Of a DNA stretch of 64,000 nucleotides, positions 18,064-26,931 are shown piece by piece (the stretch's first letter is position 1; each line of letters starts with the position of its first letter). The stretch covers positions 96,134 through 160,133 of the forward strand of contig JACAFB010000010.1 of assembly GCA_013388545.1 (NCBI GenBank), given 5' to 3'. The position numbers and the translations under genes are program-made. This DNA is from Ignavibacteriaceae bacterium (GTDB taxonomy: Bacteria > Bacteroidota > Ignavibacteria > Ignavibacteriales > Ignavibacteriaceae). The notes under the pieces were generated by a model. It had not been told where the DNA came from and did no database searches. It saw only the letters and a list, made by a program, of their open reading frames with translations.

Positions 18064-18315
18064 GTGTTCAAAGTAAAAGTAATAATAAAAAGACGACCAT
18101 CAATTCTTGATCCTCAGGGGAAGGCAGTTGAAAAAGGCGCTGCTCATCTTGGCTTAACTAATATTAAAAATACAAGAATCGGACGTTTTATCGAGTTTAC
18201 TGTTGACAGCGCTGACCGTAAAGCAGCCGAAAAGGAAGTGAATGAATATTGCAGCAAGCTTCTTTCAAATCCAATAATGGAAGATTACGAATTTAGTCTT
18301 GAAGAGATTAAATGA
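18064..18315 (+). CDS. purS: Phosphoribosylformylglycinamidine synthase subunit PurS
   Basis: PurS bridges PurL and PurQ in the three-part FGAM synthase of purine synthesis. The 83-residue protein shows the typical start FKVKVIIKRRPSILDPQGKAVE and the middle GLTNIKNTRIGRFIEF, plus the acidic C-terminus. The start codon is GTG. The last bases overlap the ATG of purQ, which matches equal production of both subunits. PurL is not in this window. Confidence 0.95.
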   Translation: MFKVKVIIKRRPSILDPQGKAVEKGAAHLGLTNIKNTRIGRFIEFTVDSADRKAAEKEVNEYCSKLLSNPIMEDYEFSLEEIK

Positions 18316-19010
18316 ATCCTAAATTTGGAATAGTAGTTTTTCCTGGCTCTAATTGTGATCACGATGCTTATTATGCTTTGAAAAAAATTAATAATTATGA
18401 TGCAGAATTTCTTTGGCATAAAGACACTGATCTTAAAAATTCTGACGTAATAATTTTGCCCGGCGGCTTTTCTTATGGTGATTATTTAAGAACAGGTGCA
18501 ATCGCCAGATTTTCTCCGATTATTAATTCGGTAATTGGTTTTGCTGAAAAAGGCGGTATTGTGATGGGCGTTTGTAACGGATTTCAAATTCTGCTTGAAG
18601 CAGGTCTTTTGCCGGGAGTTATGCTGAATAATATTTCGTTAAAATTTGTTTGTAAGGATGTTTTTCTTTCTGTTGAAAATTATGATACGATTTTTACGAA
18701 TCATATTCCTTCAAAAAAATTGCTGAAAATTCCTGTGGCACACGGCGAAGGAAATTATTTTGCAGATGAACAAACATTATCAGAATTAGAGCGCAACAAA
18801 CAGATTTTATTCAGGTACGTTTCTTCATCGGGGATAGCTGATGAAGCTAGTAATCCCAACGGTTCAGTAATGAACATTGCCGGGCTCATCAATAAACGGG
18901 GCAACGTTATGGGTTTGATGCCGCACCCGGAAAGATGCTGCGACAGTGTGCTGGGAAATACCGATGGAAATTTTATCTTTAAATCGATTGCAAGAAATAT
19001 CATAAATTAA
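18312..19010 (+). CDS. purQ: Phosphoribosylformylglycinamidine synthase glutaminase subunit PurQ
   Basis: A class I glutamine amidotransferase of 232 residues that supplies ammonia to PurL. The start [19 protein letters not shown] is characteristic. The oxyanion region [20 protein letters not shown] is near residue 58, the nucleophile cysteine is in [10 protein letters not shown] near residue 88, and the His/Glu of the triad are in [10 protein letters not shown] near residue 205. It overlaps purS by four bases. The next gene, tatA, starts after a ten-base gap with a strong binding site. Confidence 0.96.
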   Translation: MNPKFGIVVFPGSNCDHDAYYALKKINNYDAEFLWHKDTDLKNSDVIILPGGFSYGDYLRTGAIARFSPIINSVIGFAEKGGIVMGVCNGFQILLEAGLLPGVMLNNISLKFVCKDVFLSVENYDTIFTNHIPSKKLLKIPVAHGEGNYFADEQTLSELERNKQILFRYVSSSGIADEASNPNGSVMNIAGLINKRGNVMGLMPHPERCCDSVLGNTDGNFIFKSIARNIIN

Positions 19011-19020
19011 AGGAGTAAAC

Positions 19021-19221
19021 ATGTTTGGTAATTTAGGTGCAGGCGAAATAATTCTTATTGTGCTTGTGATTTTGTTATTATTTGGCGCAAAAAAAATTCC
19101 TGAGCTTGCTCAAGGAATTGGGAAAGGGTTAAGGGAGTTCAAGAAAGGATTACGTGATGTTGAAGAAGAAATAAAAACTGCAGATAAAGAAGTCAAGAAA
19201 ACAGATGAGTTAAAAAAATAG
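19021..19221 (+). CDS. tatA: Twin-arginine translocase subunit TatA/TatE
   Basis: A 66-residue protein with the TatA layout: one N-terminal membrane helix ([21 protein letters not shown]), the FGAKKIPE hinge, an amphipathic helix ([19 protein letters not shown]) and a charged tail. TatA oligomers form the pore for folded proteins with twin-arginine signals. The gene has a strong GGAG binding site nine bases upstream. tatC is not in this window. It is the last gene of the pur/phospholipid run or its own unit. Confidence 0.93.
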   Translation: MFGNLGAGEIILIVLVILLLFGAKKIPELAQGIGKGLREFKKGLRDVEEEIKTADKEVKKTDELKK

Positions 19222-19267
19222 TTTATTCCCTTTTCTGTTAAACTCCTCTTGAATACTCAGGCATCCA

Positions 19268-20704
19268 TTGAAAAACTATTCAACTATTAATGAGAAAATT
19301 CAAAAACTGAGAGCGGGAGAAATCTCCCTGAAATCGAACGTTGAAGAGTTCCTTTTGAAAATCTCTCAAAACCAAAAACTAAATGCTTTTAATTTTGTAT
19401 TTGAAGAAGAAGCACTAAAGAACGCTGAGATCGTCCAAGAAAAAATTAAAAACGGAAATTTTGGCAAAGCCGCCGGGGTAGTTGTTGCAATTAAAGATGT
19501 TCTATCACTCAAAGATCATCCTCTAACCTGTTCATCAAATATTCTTAAAAACTTCGAAGCTATTTACACAGCAACCGCTGTTCAAAAACTAATCGATGAA
19601 GACGCAATTATTATAGGAAAAACCAACTGCGATGAATTCGCAATGGGTTCATCTAATGAAAACTCGGCTTTCGGAAATGTTTTAAATCCCGTTGACAACC
19701 AAAGAGTACCAGGGGGTTCAAGCGGCGGTTCGGCTGTTGCAGTTGCTGCCGAACTTTGCGATGTTTCTCTTGGCACAGATACCGGTGGTTCAATCAGACA
19801 GCCTGCAGCGTTCTGTGGTATTTATGGACTAAAGCCAACTTACGGAAGGGTATCAAGATTTGGATTAACAGCTTTCGCTTCTTCATTTGATTCTATTGGT
19901 CCGTTCACAAATAATGTTGAAGATGCAGCTTCGATACTCGAAATAATTTCAGGATATGATAAAAATGATTCCACGTCTTCAAAAACTGCCGTTCCGGCTT
20001 ATTCTGAAGTGCTAAAATTAAAACCCGGTTCATTAAAAATTGGAATAGCTGAAGAATATTTTGGTCAGGGTTTGTCCCCCGAAATTAAAGAGCAAATATT
20101 TTTAATTATTGAAAAATTAAAATTAGCCGGTTTTGAAATTAAAGAAATACACTTGCCGCATTCTGAATATACTATCGCTGCTTATTATATATTAACTACG
20201 GCAGAAGCTTCTTCTAATCTTGCCAGATACGATGGTGCCAGATACGGTTACAGATCAAAAACTTTTTCTTCACTATCTGAAATGTATACAAACAGCCGCA
20301 CTGAAGGCTTCGGGAAAGAAGTTAAGAGAAGAATTATGCTCGGGACTTATGTTCTTTCCTCAGGATATTATGATGCTTACTACCGTAAAGCACAAAAGGT
20401 AAGGAGATTAATTAAAAACGATTTTGATGAGGTCTTTAAAACTGTCGATCTGATTCTTACTCCTACTTCACCAACAACGGCGTTCAAACTCGGTGAAAAG
20501 TCTGATAACCCTCTCGAAATGTATTTGAGTGATATTTACACAACCTCTGCGAATTTAGCTGGTATACCGGGAATTAATATTCCAATTGCGAAAGACTCTG
20601 CTGGCTTACCAATCGGGATGCAGCTAATGGCAAATCTATTCGAGGAAGAAAAGCTTCTACAGTTAAGTTATTTTATTCAGAATGAACTCATCCGAAAAAG
20701 CTAA
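19268..20704 (+). CDS. gatA: Glutamyl-tRNA(Gln) amidotransferase subunit A
   Basis: GatA releases ammonia from glutamine so that GatB can convert Glu-tRNA(Gln) to Gln-tRNA(Gln). The amidase catalytic triad is complete: lysine in VVVAIKDVLS near residue 77, serine in GGSSGGSAVAVA near residue 153, and serine in GTDTGGSIRQPAAFCG near residue 177. The length of 478 is normal. The start is TTG with a weak upstream binding site. gatB and gatC are not adjacent. The end overlaps the acetyltransferase gene by 23 bases. Confidence 0.95.
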   Translation: MKNYSTINEKIQKLRAGEISLKSNVEEFLLKISQNQKLNAFNFVFEEEALKNAEIVQEKIKNGNFGKAAGVVVAIKDVLSLKDHPLTCSSNILKNFEAIYTATAVQKLIDEDAIIIGKTNCDEFAMGSSNENSAFGNVLNPVDNQRVPGGSSGGSAVAVAAELCDVSLGTDTGGSIRQPAAFCGIYGLKPTYGRVSRFGLTAFASSFDSIGPFTNNVEDAASILEIISGYDKNDSTSSKTAVPAYSEVLKLKPGSLKIGIAEEYFGQGLSPEIKEQIFLIIEKLKLAGFEIKEIHLPHSEYTIAAYYILTTAEASSNLARYDGARYGYRSKTFSSLSEMYTNSRTEGFGKEVKRRIMLGTYVLSSGYYDAYYRKAQKVRRLIKNDFDEVFKTVDLILTPTSPTTAFKLGEKSDNPLEMYLSDIYTTSANLAGIPGINIPIAKDSAGLPIGMQLMANLFEEEKLLQLSYFIQNELIRKS

Positions 20705-21227
20705 GATCTCGAAAATAATCCTTAGAAACTGGACTAGAGAAGACTTTAACATAGTCAGAGATATTCTGATAAAAACCTGGAAAGCAGCCTACACATTTAT
20801 TCCTGAAGAAGATTTAATATTTCATCTTGAAAAATTTTATAGCTTTAAAGAACTAAACAAAATGATTGAGGATATAAATATCCGGGGTATTATCGCTGAA
20901 GCTAATAAAAATCCTTCCGCTTTTATGAAATTATATATCGACAGGGGAAGTGATCGTTTTTATGTTTCATCGCTTTATGTTTTGCCTGAATATCAGGGTT
21001 ACGGAATTGGGAATAAATTAATAAATACTGCTGAAAGAGAAGCCTCTCAAAATAATTTTGATAGAATTTGGCTTGGAGTAATGAAATCAAACATAAAAAC
21101 TCTGGAATGGTATAAAAAGTTGAACTTTATATTCATCGAAGAAGAACCCTTTACAGTGGGAAAAACTGTTGTTCAGCATTTAATCGGTTACAAGCTTATT
21201 GAGAGACAGGTTTCACCTTCAGAGTAA
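20682..21227 (+). CDS. GNAT-family N-acetyltransferase
   Basis: A 181-residue acetyl-CoA-dependent transferase. The acetyl-CoA binding loop VLPEYQGYGIGNKLI is near residues 105-120, followed by AEREASQNNFDRIWLGVM and NIKTLEWYKKLNF, the usual last strand and helix. The N-terminal LRNWTREDFNIVRDILIKTW is typical for the fold. The ATG lies within the end of gatA, so it is probably translated by coupling. The substrate, whether an amine, an antibiotic or a ribosomal protein, cannot be told. Confidence 0.88.
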   Translation: MNSSEKAKISKIILRNWTREDFNIVRDILIKTWKAAYTFIPEEDLIFHLEKFYSFKELNKMIEDINIRGIIAEANKNPSAFMKLYIDRGSDRFYVSSLYVLPEYQGYGIGNKLINTAEREASQNNFDRIWLGVMKSNIKTLEWYKKLNFIFIEEEPFTVGKTVVQHLIGYKLIERQVSPSE

Positions 21228-21274
21228 ATTCTTTATTTTAGCCTTCAATTTTATATTCTTTTAAGGAAAAGTTT

Positions 21275-22267
21275 ATGAGCATATTAGTCGATAAAAAAAC
21301 CCGCCTGGTTGTTCAGGGAATTACCGGAAGCGAAGGTTCATTTCATACATCGCAGATGATTGAATATGGAACGAAAGTAGTTGCAGGAGTAACTCCCGGA
21401 AAGGGCGGAACAGAAATAAATGGTGTTCCCGTTTATAATACTGTGGCAGAAGCAGTAAAAATTCAAAAAGCAAATACATCCGTAATTTTTGTGCCTCCTG
21501 CTTTTGCCGCTGATGCTATTCTGGAATCAGCAAATGCAGGAATAAAAGTTATTGTTTGTGTTACTGAAGGTATTCCTGCCAACGATATGATTAAAGTTTA
21601 CAATGCAATAAAATCAAAAGATGTTGTTTTAATCGGACCTAATTGCCCTGGAATAATTTCTCCCGGCAAAGCCAAAATTGGAATAATGCCAGGATTCATT
21701 CATAAAAAAGGAACTATTGGGGTAGTCTCAAGGAGTGGAACATTAACTTACGAAGCAGTAAAACAACTGACCGATGTTGGACTTGGTCAGTCTACCTGCA
21801 TCGGAATTGGAGGTGATCCTGTAATTGGATCAAATTTTACAAAAATTATAAAATTGTTTAACGAAGATCCTGAAACTGAAGGCATAGTAATGATTGGTGA
21901 AATAGGAGGTAGCGCCGAAGAAGAAGCAGCAGCTTTTATAAAAAAGAATGTTAAAAAACCGGTCGTAGGTTTTATTGCCGGAAGAACCGCACCTCCCGGC
22001 AGAAGAATGGGTCATGCGGGTGCAATTATTTCCGGGGGAAAAGGGACTGCAGCAGAAAAAATGGAGGCAATGAGAAAAGCAGGGATTAAAGTAGTCGACA
22101 GCCCCGCAGTAATTGGTGACGCTATGTTAAAAGAAATCCAAAAACTGAAATCAAAAAAAACGAAGAGACCAGTTATTAAAAAATCCAAACCAACAGCAAA
22201 AAAAACTGTTAAAGTCATTCATAAGATTAAATCAACAAAAAAGAAACAGAATAAAAGGAAAAAATAA
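21275..22267 (+). CDS. sucD: Succinyl-CoA ligase alpha subunit with a lysine-rich C-terminal tail
   Basis: The alpha subunit of succinyl-CoA synthetase binds CoA and carries the phosphohistidine in the citric acid cycle. The CoA-binding start [37 protein letters not shown] near residue 122, and the active histidine in [15 protein letters not shown] near residue 245 are all present. Normal proteins end near residue 290. This one continues for about 39 residues, of which 18 are lysine and two arginine. A strong AAGGAA binding site precedes the start. The beta subunit gene sucC is not adjacent. Confidence 0.93.
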   Translation: MSILVDKKTRLVVQGITGSEGSFHTSQMIEYGTKVVAGVTPGKGGTEINGVPVYNTVAEAVKIQKANTSVIFVPPAFAADAILESANAGIKVIVCVTEGIPANDMIKVYNAIKSKDVVLIGPNCPGIISPGKAKIGIMPGFIHKKGTIGVVSRSGTLTYEAVKQLTDVGLGQSTCIGIGGDPVIGSNFTKIIKLFNEDPETEGIVMIGEIGGSAEEEAAAFIKKNVKKPVVGFIAGRTAPPGRRMGHAGAIISGGKGTAAEKMEAMRKAGIKVVDSPAVIGDAMLKEIQKLKSKKTKRPVIKKSKPTAKKTVKVIHKIKSTKKKQNKRKK

Positions 22268-22280
22268 TCAGGAGATAACT

Positions 22281-22706
22281 TTGGGAAACAAAACCTTAGC
22301 AATAATTAAACCGGACGCGGTAGGTGATAAAAATACCGGGAAGATTATAGATATGATTCTTGAGGCTGGTTTTATAATAAATGCAATGAAAATGATTCAT
22401 CTTACAAAATCATCCGCTCAGGGGTTTTATGCTGTACATCGCGAGCGTGCTTTTTTTAATGAGTTGGTAGATTACATGACCTCTGGTCCCTGTGTACCAA
22501 TAGCACTTGAGCGGGATAACGCAGTTGAAGAATTCAGAAAGTTAATCGGAGCCACTGATCCGGCTAAAGCAGCTGAAGGAACTATCAGAAAACTTTTTGC
22601 GAAAAATATCCAGTTCAATGCGGTTCATGGTTCAGACTCAGATGAAAACGCTGTGAAAGAAATTTCACATTTCTTCTCAAACGATGAGCTAATTAACATA
22701 AAGTAA
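22281..22706 (+). CDS. ndk: Nucleoside diphosphate kinase
   Basis: Ndk balances nucleoside triphosphates by passing phosphate through a histidine. The 141-residue protein has TLAIIKPDAVGDKNTG at the start, the Kpn loop region, ATDPAKAAEGTIRKLFA near residue 95, and the active site NAVHGSDSDENA near residue 115. The start is TTG preceded by AGGAG at a good distance. It lies 13 bases after sucD, a sensible metabolic neighbour, and is followed by a strong terminator. Confidence 0.96.
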   Translation: MGNKTLAIIKPDAVGDKNTGKIIDMILEAGFIINAMKMIHLTKSSAQGFYAVHRERAFFNELVDYMTSGPCVPIALERDNAVEEFRKLIGATDPAKAAEGTIRKLFAKNIQFNAVHGSDSDENAVKEISHFFSNDELINIK

Positions 22707-22711
22707 TTTCC

Positions 22712-22739
22712 GGGACGGCAAATCTCCGTCCCTTTTTTT
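22712..22739 (+). terminator. Rho-independent terminator after ndk
   Basis: GGGACGG at 22712-22718 pairs perfectly with CCGTCCC at 22726-22732 across a seven-base loop, and seven T follow. It sits six bases after the ndk stop codon and ends the sucD-ndk transcript. Confidence 0.9.
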
Positions 22740-22746
22740 CTCTCCT

Positions 22747-23955
22747 ATGCTTAAATATTTATTCATTTTTATTCTGATTGTTTTTTCAACTAAAGCTCAA
22801 CAGAAAAACTCAAATAACTACTTTCTCAGTGGAGCTGAAGTTCTTATTGAAAAGCATCTTCATTCGATTGAAAATAAACGAATCGGGGTTGTTTGCAATC
22901 ATTCTTCACTCTTAAGTAATTCAGTTCATTTGGTTGATTGGTTATCAGCCAACAAAAAAATAAAAATCACGGCGCTATTCACTCCTGAGCACGGTATCGG
23001 AGGTAGTTATGCAGCCGGAGAAAAAGTAAATGATTCGGTTGATCTTAAAAGCGGAATCCCGATTTTTTCCTTATATGGAAAGAATATAAAACCAACCAAA
23101 ACAATGCTTCAGGATATTGACATAATTATCTTTGATATTCAGGATGTTGGAGCAAGATTCTACACCTACATTTCAACTTTGTATTATGTTCTTCAAGCTG
23201 CAGCAGAAAATGACATTCCGGTTGTAGTTCTTGATAGACCTAATCTCATAAACGGCGATAAGATTGAGGGACCACTTCTTGAAGAAGAGCTCCTTTCATT
23301 TGTTGGGGTTGCCAAAATTCCCATCCGGTATGGAATGACAATTGGCGAGCTTGCATATCTCTTTGTCGGCGAAAATTTAATTCATACAACGATGCAAACT
23401 GATCTGACAGTAATTAAACTTGAGAACTGGGAAAGAGAAAAATATTATGATGAATATTCCAACCTCTTTATTCCTCCTTCCCCAAACATACCGGATATTG
23501 AAACTGCCATAGCCTACAGCGGAAATTGCCTGATTGAAGGAACTAATATTTCAGAAGGAAGAGGAACAGATTATCCATTCCTTGTAATTGGAGCTCCATT
23601 CATTGATAACAAATTATTGTTGAATGATCTGAACTTTAAACTATCAGGAGCAAAACTTGAGGATTATGAATTTATCCCTAAAACGATTGAAGGGAAAGCA
23701 ATAAATCCAAAATATGAAAATCAGGTTTGCAAAGGATTGAAACTGACTATAACGGACAGAGAGAGTTTCGTCCCGTTAAAATTTACCTTAGAACTTATAA
23801 GTTCCTTAATTAAATTGTATCCCGAAAAATTTAAGTTCAATGAAACCGCTTTTGATAAGCTTGCCGGAACAGAGTCAATCAGGAAAATGCTTCTGATGAA
23901 AATTCCCGCAGACGAAATAATAAAAGCTGGCAGCCGGATATTAATCAGTTTTTAA
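22747..23955 (+). CDS. NamZ-like exo-N-acetylmuramidase (DUF1343)
   Basis: A secreted protein of 402 residues with a signal peptide over about residues 1-18. The DUF1343 signature parts are all present: RIGVVCNHSSLL, LFTPEHGIGG near residue 78, FDIQDVGARFYTYISTL near residue 135, VLDRPN near residue 163, and IPIRYGMTIGELAY near residue 197. Characterised members (NamZ, family GH171) remove terminal N-acetylmuramate from peptidoglycan pieces. It probably acts in the periplasm for cell-wall recycling. It starts right after the ndk terminator and so needs its own promoter. Confidence 0.85.
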   Translation: MLKYLFIFILIVFSTKAQQKNSNNYFLSGAEVLIEKHLHSIENKRIGVVCNHSSLLSNSVHLVDWLSANKKIKITALFTPEHGIGGSYAAGEKVNDSVDLKSGIPIFSLYGKNIKPTKTMLQDIDIIIFDIQDVGARFYTYISTLYYVLQAAAENDIPVVVLDRPNLINGDKIEGPLLEEELLSFVGVAKIPIRYGMTIGELAYLFVGENLIHTTMQTDLTVIKLENWEREKYYDEYSNLFIPPSPNIPDIETAIAYSGNCLIEGTNISEGRGTDYPFLVIGAPFIDNKLLLNDLNFKLSGAKLEDYEFIPKTIEGKAINPKYENQVCKGLKLTITDRESFVPLKFTLELISSLIKLYPEKFKFNETAFDKLAGTESIRKMLLMKIPADEIIKAGSRILISF

Positions 23956-23993
23956 TTACTAGAAATAAATACTTACTTTATTAAGAGGATAAA

Positions 23994-25043
23994 ATGACAA
24001 AAAAATTATTTGCGGCATTATTATTAGCATTTGTTTTAGTTAGCTGCGGTGACAAAAAAGATGAACAGAAACCTGATAAAAGTCAGTTTGAATATGACAG
24101 CACTGCAATAAAAACAACTACAGCCAGTGATGTTAACCAACCTTTTTTGTTCAGATATAATTTTGAAAAAGGAAAAACTTACAAGTATCGTTTAACAACA
24201 ATTTCTGAGACAAGTCAGGATATAAAAGCTGACACAAATATCATTAATAAATTCACTCAAACAATTGTTTACCTGATTGACATTACTCCTACTGAAATTG
24301 ATAAAGACAGCGTGTTTGAATTGTCCGTTAACTTCAGACACGTAAAGTTAGATGCAAAGGTTAATAACGAAAATGTAAATTATCTTTCCGGAAATTTGAA
24401 AGATTCAACGGATGAATTAAAATTTGCTGAGTATGAATCGCTGGTAAACAATCCCTTTAATATCAGGCTTACCAACAACGGCGAACTACTTGAAGTTTAT
24501 AAGAGTGATAAGATTTCAAATAAATTTCTTGAACTCAGAAAAATGGCAGATTCATTAAATGCAGATGATAAGATCAGATTCAAAAACGAAATCACTGAAG
24601 GGCTCCTCAAACCCCTGATGATGCAGATATTCAGAAAATGGCCCAATGGGAAAGTTGCAAAAGATTCAACCTGGAATCAGGCTCAACCCCCAACGCAACT
24701 GCTTGTTTTCAGAATGGATTACAACAGTATTTATAAAATAAATAATATTGAAATGATGAAAGATGAGCGTCTTGCTGTTATTGATGGAACAATGGATTCA
24801 AAAGTTACAGGTGATACAAAACTTAACGACAGAGGTATTAAATATGAGTTTAATAAACCTGTCGCAATTGCTGGTGGAAGGATTTATTACAACCTGGACA
24901 AGGGACTAATTCAAAAATCTAAAACAAGCACAACCCTTGAGATGTTTTATAAAATGGAAATACCCGCTCCTAATGGAGTTCAGAAAGGCTCAAAGAAAGA
25001 AGTAGTTAAAAACACTAACATTGTTGAATTTTTAGGGAGCTGA
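23994..25043 (+). CDS. Lipoprotein, DUF6263-like
   Basis: A 349-residue lipoprotein with signal MTKKLFAALLLAFVLVSC, lipobox LVSC, cysteine 18. The mature part begins with a lysine- and acid-rich linker and then a beta-rich domain (FLFRYNFEKGKTYKYRLTTIS). That opening and the later FEKPV/IAGGRIYYNLDKGLI-type segment match what I recall of DUF6263 proteins, whose function is unknown. A good AGAGGA binding site precedes the start. The gene is closed by a terminator. It has no obvious partner in the neighbourhood. Confidence 0.7.
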   Translation: MTKKLFAALLLAFVLVSCGDKKDEQKPDKSQFEYDSTAIKTTTASDVNQPFLFRYNFEKGKTYKYRLTTISETSQDIKADTNIINKFTQTIVYLIDITPTEIDKDSVFELSVNFRHVKLDAKVNNENVNYLSGNLKDSTDELKFAEYESLVNNPFNIRLTNNGELLEVYKSDKISNKFLELRKMADSLNADDKIRFKNEITEGLLKPLMMQIFRKWPNGKVAKDSTWNQAQPPTQLLVFRMDYNSIYKINNIEMMKDERLAVIDGTMDSKVTGDTKLNDRGIKYEFNKPVAIAGGRIYYNLDKGLIQKSKTSTTLEMFYKMEIPAPNGVQKGSKKEVVKNTNIVEFLGS

Positions 25044-25053
25044 CAACAATAGT

Positions 25054-25101
25054 AAAGGTTGTCTGATGAAACCATTTTTATCTTTTATCAGACAACCTTT
25101 T
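25054..25101 (+). terminator. Terminator hairpin between convergent genes
   Basis: A perfect 14-base stem: AAAGGTTGTCTGAT at 25054-25067 pairs with ATCAGACAACCTTT at 25087-25100, with a 19-base loop. A short T run (25098-25101) overlaps the second arm. It lies between the lipoprotein gene and the end of the opposing NfeD-like gene and could stop transcripts from the left; the minus side lacks a clear T tract. Confidence 0.8.
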
Positions 25102-25107
25102 CAAAAT

Positions 25108-25434
25108 CTATTTGATCTGCCTGACAACCACTTTTATACCCTCAACTTTGATCACCTTGATTTTAATTCCTTTTTCAAGAAATTCAGATTCAGCAATTAC
25201 ATCAATTTTATTTCCATCAAACTCGGCTGTACCTGCAGGTCTTAACACAGTTAAAGTTATTCCTTCTTTACCCATTAATTCATTCAACTGAGGATTTGAG
25301 GTAAAGCCTTCGTTTTTACTGGTTGATTCCGATAGAATAAGCTTATTAAGCAATTTAATTCTTGAAAGATTATTAATAACTAAATAAATAATCAAGACAA
25401 GAGCAATTAAAGATATAACTGTTAGAAGTATCAT
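25108..25434 (-). CDS. Short NfeD C-terminal-domain protein
   Basis: A 108-residue protein with one N-terminal membrane helix (LLTVISLIALVLIIYLVI) and an OB-fold domain of the NfeD type. It closely repeats the end of the next protein: both share SNPQ-NEL-GK-GI-LT-LRPAG, then KIDV, and finally KVEGI-VVV. It lacks the protease part. Short NfeD proteins of this kind are thought to help membrane proteases or stomatin-like proteins. The gene follows the long NfeD gene by 15 bases, so it probably arose by tandem partial duplication. Confidence 0.82.
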   Translation of the reverse strand: MILLTVISLIALVLIIYLVINNLSRIKLLNKLILSESTSKNEGFTSNPQLNELMGKEGITLTVLRPAGTAEFDGNKIDVIAESEFLEKGIKIKVIKVEGIKVVVRQIK

Positions 25435-25449
25435 AAGTATAAATTATAA

Positions 25450-26772
25450 TTAATGTTCTTCTTTATCTTTTAATACAACAACTCTGATTCCTTCAACCTT
25501 AACAACTTTAATTTTTGTACCATTAGGAATGTACTCATTATCAGCAACCACGTCGATTTTTTTCCCTTCGATCTCAGCAATACCGGCAGGTCTCAAAGTA
25601 GTTAAGGCAATTCCTGTCTTTCCAATCAGTTCATTTGACTGAGGATTTGAAAGAAATCCCAATTCTGTTTTTTCCGAATCGGCAAGTACAAATTTGTTGA
25701 ACATTCTTGTTTTTGGCAGAAATTTCGCTAAAAGGAAAATCAAAACTATTGCTGTTACCAATGACACAGAAAGCTGAACAATCGCCATTGAAATAGATTC
25801 AGTATTTATGAAAGGTTTGCTGCCAATCAGCGCCAGAAAGATAGAACCAAGGACTAAAATTATACCTGCTATTCCCGGAATGCCGAAACCCGGTATTAAA
25901 AATATTTCAGCAGCAATTAAAATAATGCCGCTAATAAACAAAATTATTTCAATTACCGAGGCAAGTTGAAGGATGTATGCAGAACCAAAAAACAAAGCCA
26001 GAGCAATTAGTCCCAATGTTCCGGCAGCTCCCCAGCCCGGAGCTTTAATTTCTGCCAGTAAACCAAAAAAGCCAATCATTATTAAAAGAGAGGATACAAT
26101 GGGATTATTCAAAAATCTCACAACATCCTCGGCCCAGTTTGATCGAATATCAACAACCTGAGCGTTTTGCAAATTCAGGTATGAAAGAACTTCATCGGTA
26201 TTATTAAGTATTGTATCAGCAACGTCATATTTCACTGCTTCTTCGGAGGTCAGAGTAATAAGAGTAGTACTGTCATCAATTCCTTCAACAACTATTCTTT
26301 CATCAACCATTCCTTCGGCAATTTTTGTCGGTCTGCCCCGTCTTTCGGCAGTAGATCTCATTTCAGATCTCATATATGACTGGTATTTTTCGCCAACCTT
26401 TTCACCTGTCTGGTCAACAACGGTAGCAGCACCGATCGAACTACCCGGCACCATAATGATGTAGTTACAGGAGAGAGAGATAAGTGCGCCAGCAGAAATC
26501 GCACGGTTATTAATGAATGCAATTGTTTTTACTTTTGATGAGAGAATAGCATCTTTAATCTGAGTTGCGGCATCAACCCTTCCGCCAAAGGTGTTAACCT
26601 TGAATATAATGGCATCAGCATTATCTTTTTCCGCTTCAGATATAACCCTGGTGATGTAAGGTGCAAGTCCTAAGTCGATTTCATCTTCTATGTATCCGAG
26701 ATAAACAAGCCGGGATTGAGCATTCAGAACCAGTGTAAAAATCGTGATAATAATTGTTATGAGCTTGTACAT
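25450..26772 (-). CDS. NfeD family membrane-bound ClpP-class serine protease
   Basis: A 440-residue protein with a signal peptide, a periplasmic protease domain, four to five membrane helices (about residues 225-350) and a C-terminal OB-fold. The active serine is in RAISAGALISLSCNYIIM near residue 92. The general-base lysine is in VGEKYQSYMRSEMR near residue 128, followed by TAERRGRP. The MVPGSSIGAA motif is intact. These proteases cleave stomatin-type partners and affect membrane quality control. No stomatin gene is adjacent; the short NfeD gene downstream replaces it. Confidence 0.92.
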   Translation of the reverse strand: MYKLITIIITIFTLVLNAQSRLVYLGYIEDEIDLGLAPYITRVISEAEKDNADAIIFKVNTFGGRVDAATQIKDAILSSKVKTIAFINNRAISAGALISLSCNYIIMVPGSSIGAATVVDQTGEKVGEKYQSYMRSEMRSTAERRGRPTKIAEGMVDERIVVEGIDDSTTLITLTSEEAVKYDVADTILNNTDEVLSYLNLQNAQVVDIRSNWAEDVVRFLNNPIVSSLLIMIGFFGLLAEIKAPGWGAAGTLGLIALALFFGSAYILQLASVIEIILFISGIILIAAEIFLIPGFGIPGIAGIILVLGSIFLALIGSKPFINTESISMAIVQLSVSLVTAIVLIFLLAKFLPKTRMFNKFVLADSEKTELGFLSNPQSNELIGKTGIALTTLRPAGIAEIEGKKIDVVADNEYIPNGTKIKVVKVEGIRVVVLKDKEEH

Positions 26773-26931
26773 TTCTCTTTGGCCTTTTCTATCAAATAAT
26801 TCACCTTATGAAAAATAATAAAAATAATCTACCCGATCGCCATCAATTATTAAGTTCATAATTGATTTCAATAAGTTTTTAGGACAGCCTTAAGATGTAG
26901 AAATTATTATTAAAGATTTATTAGCCGGAAA

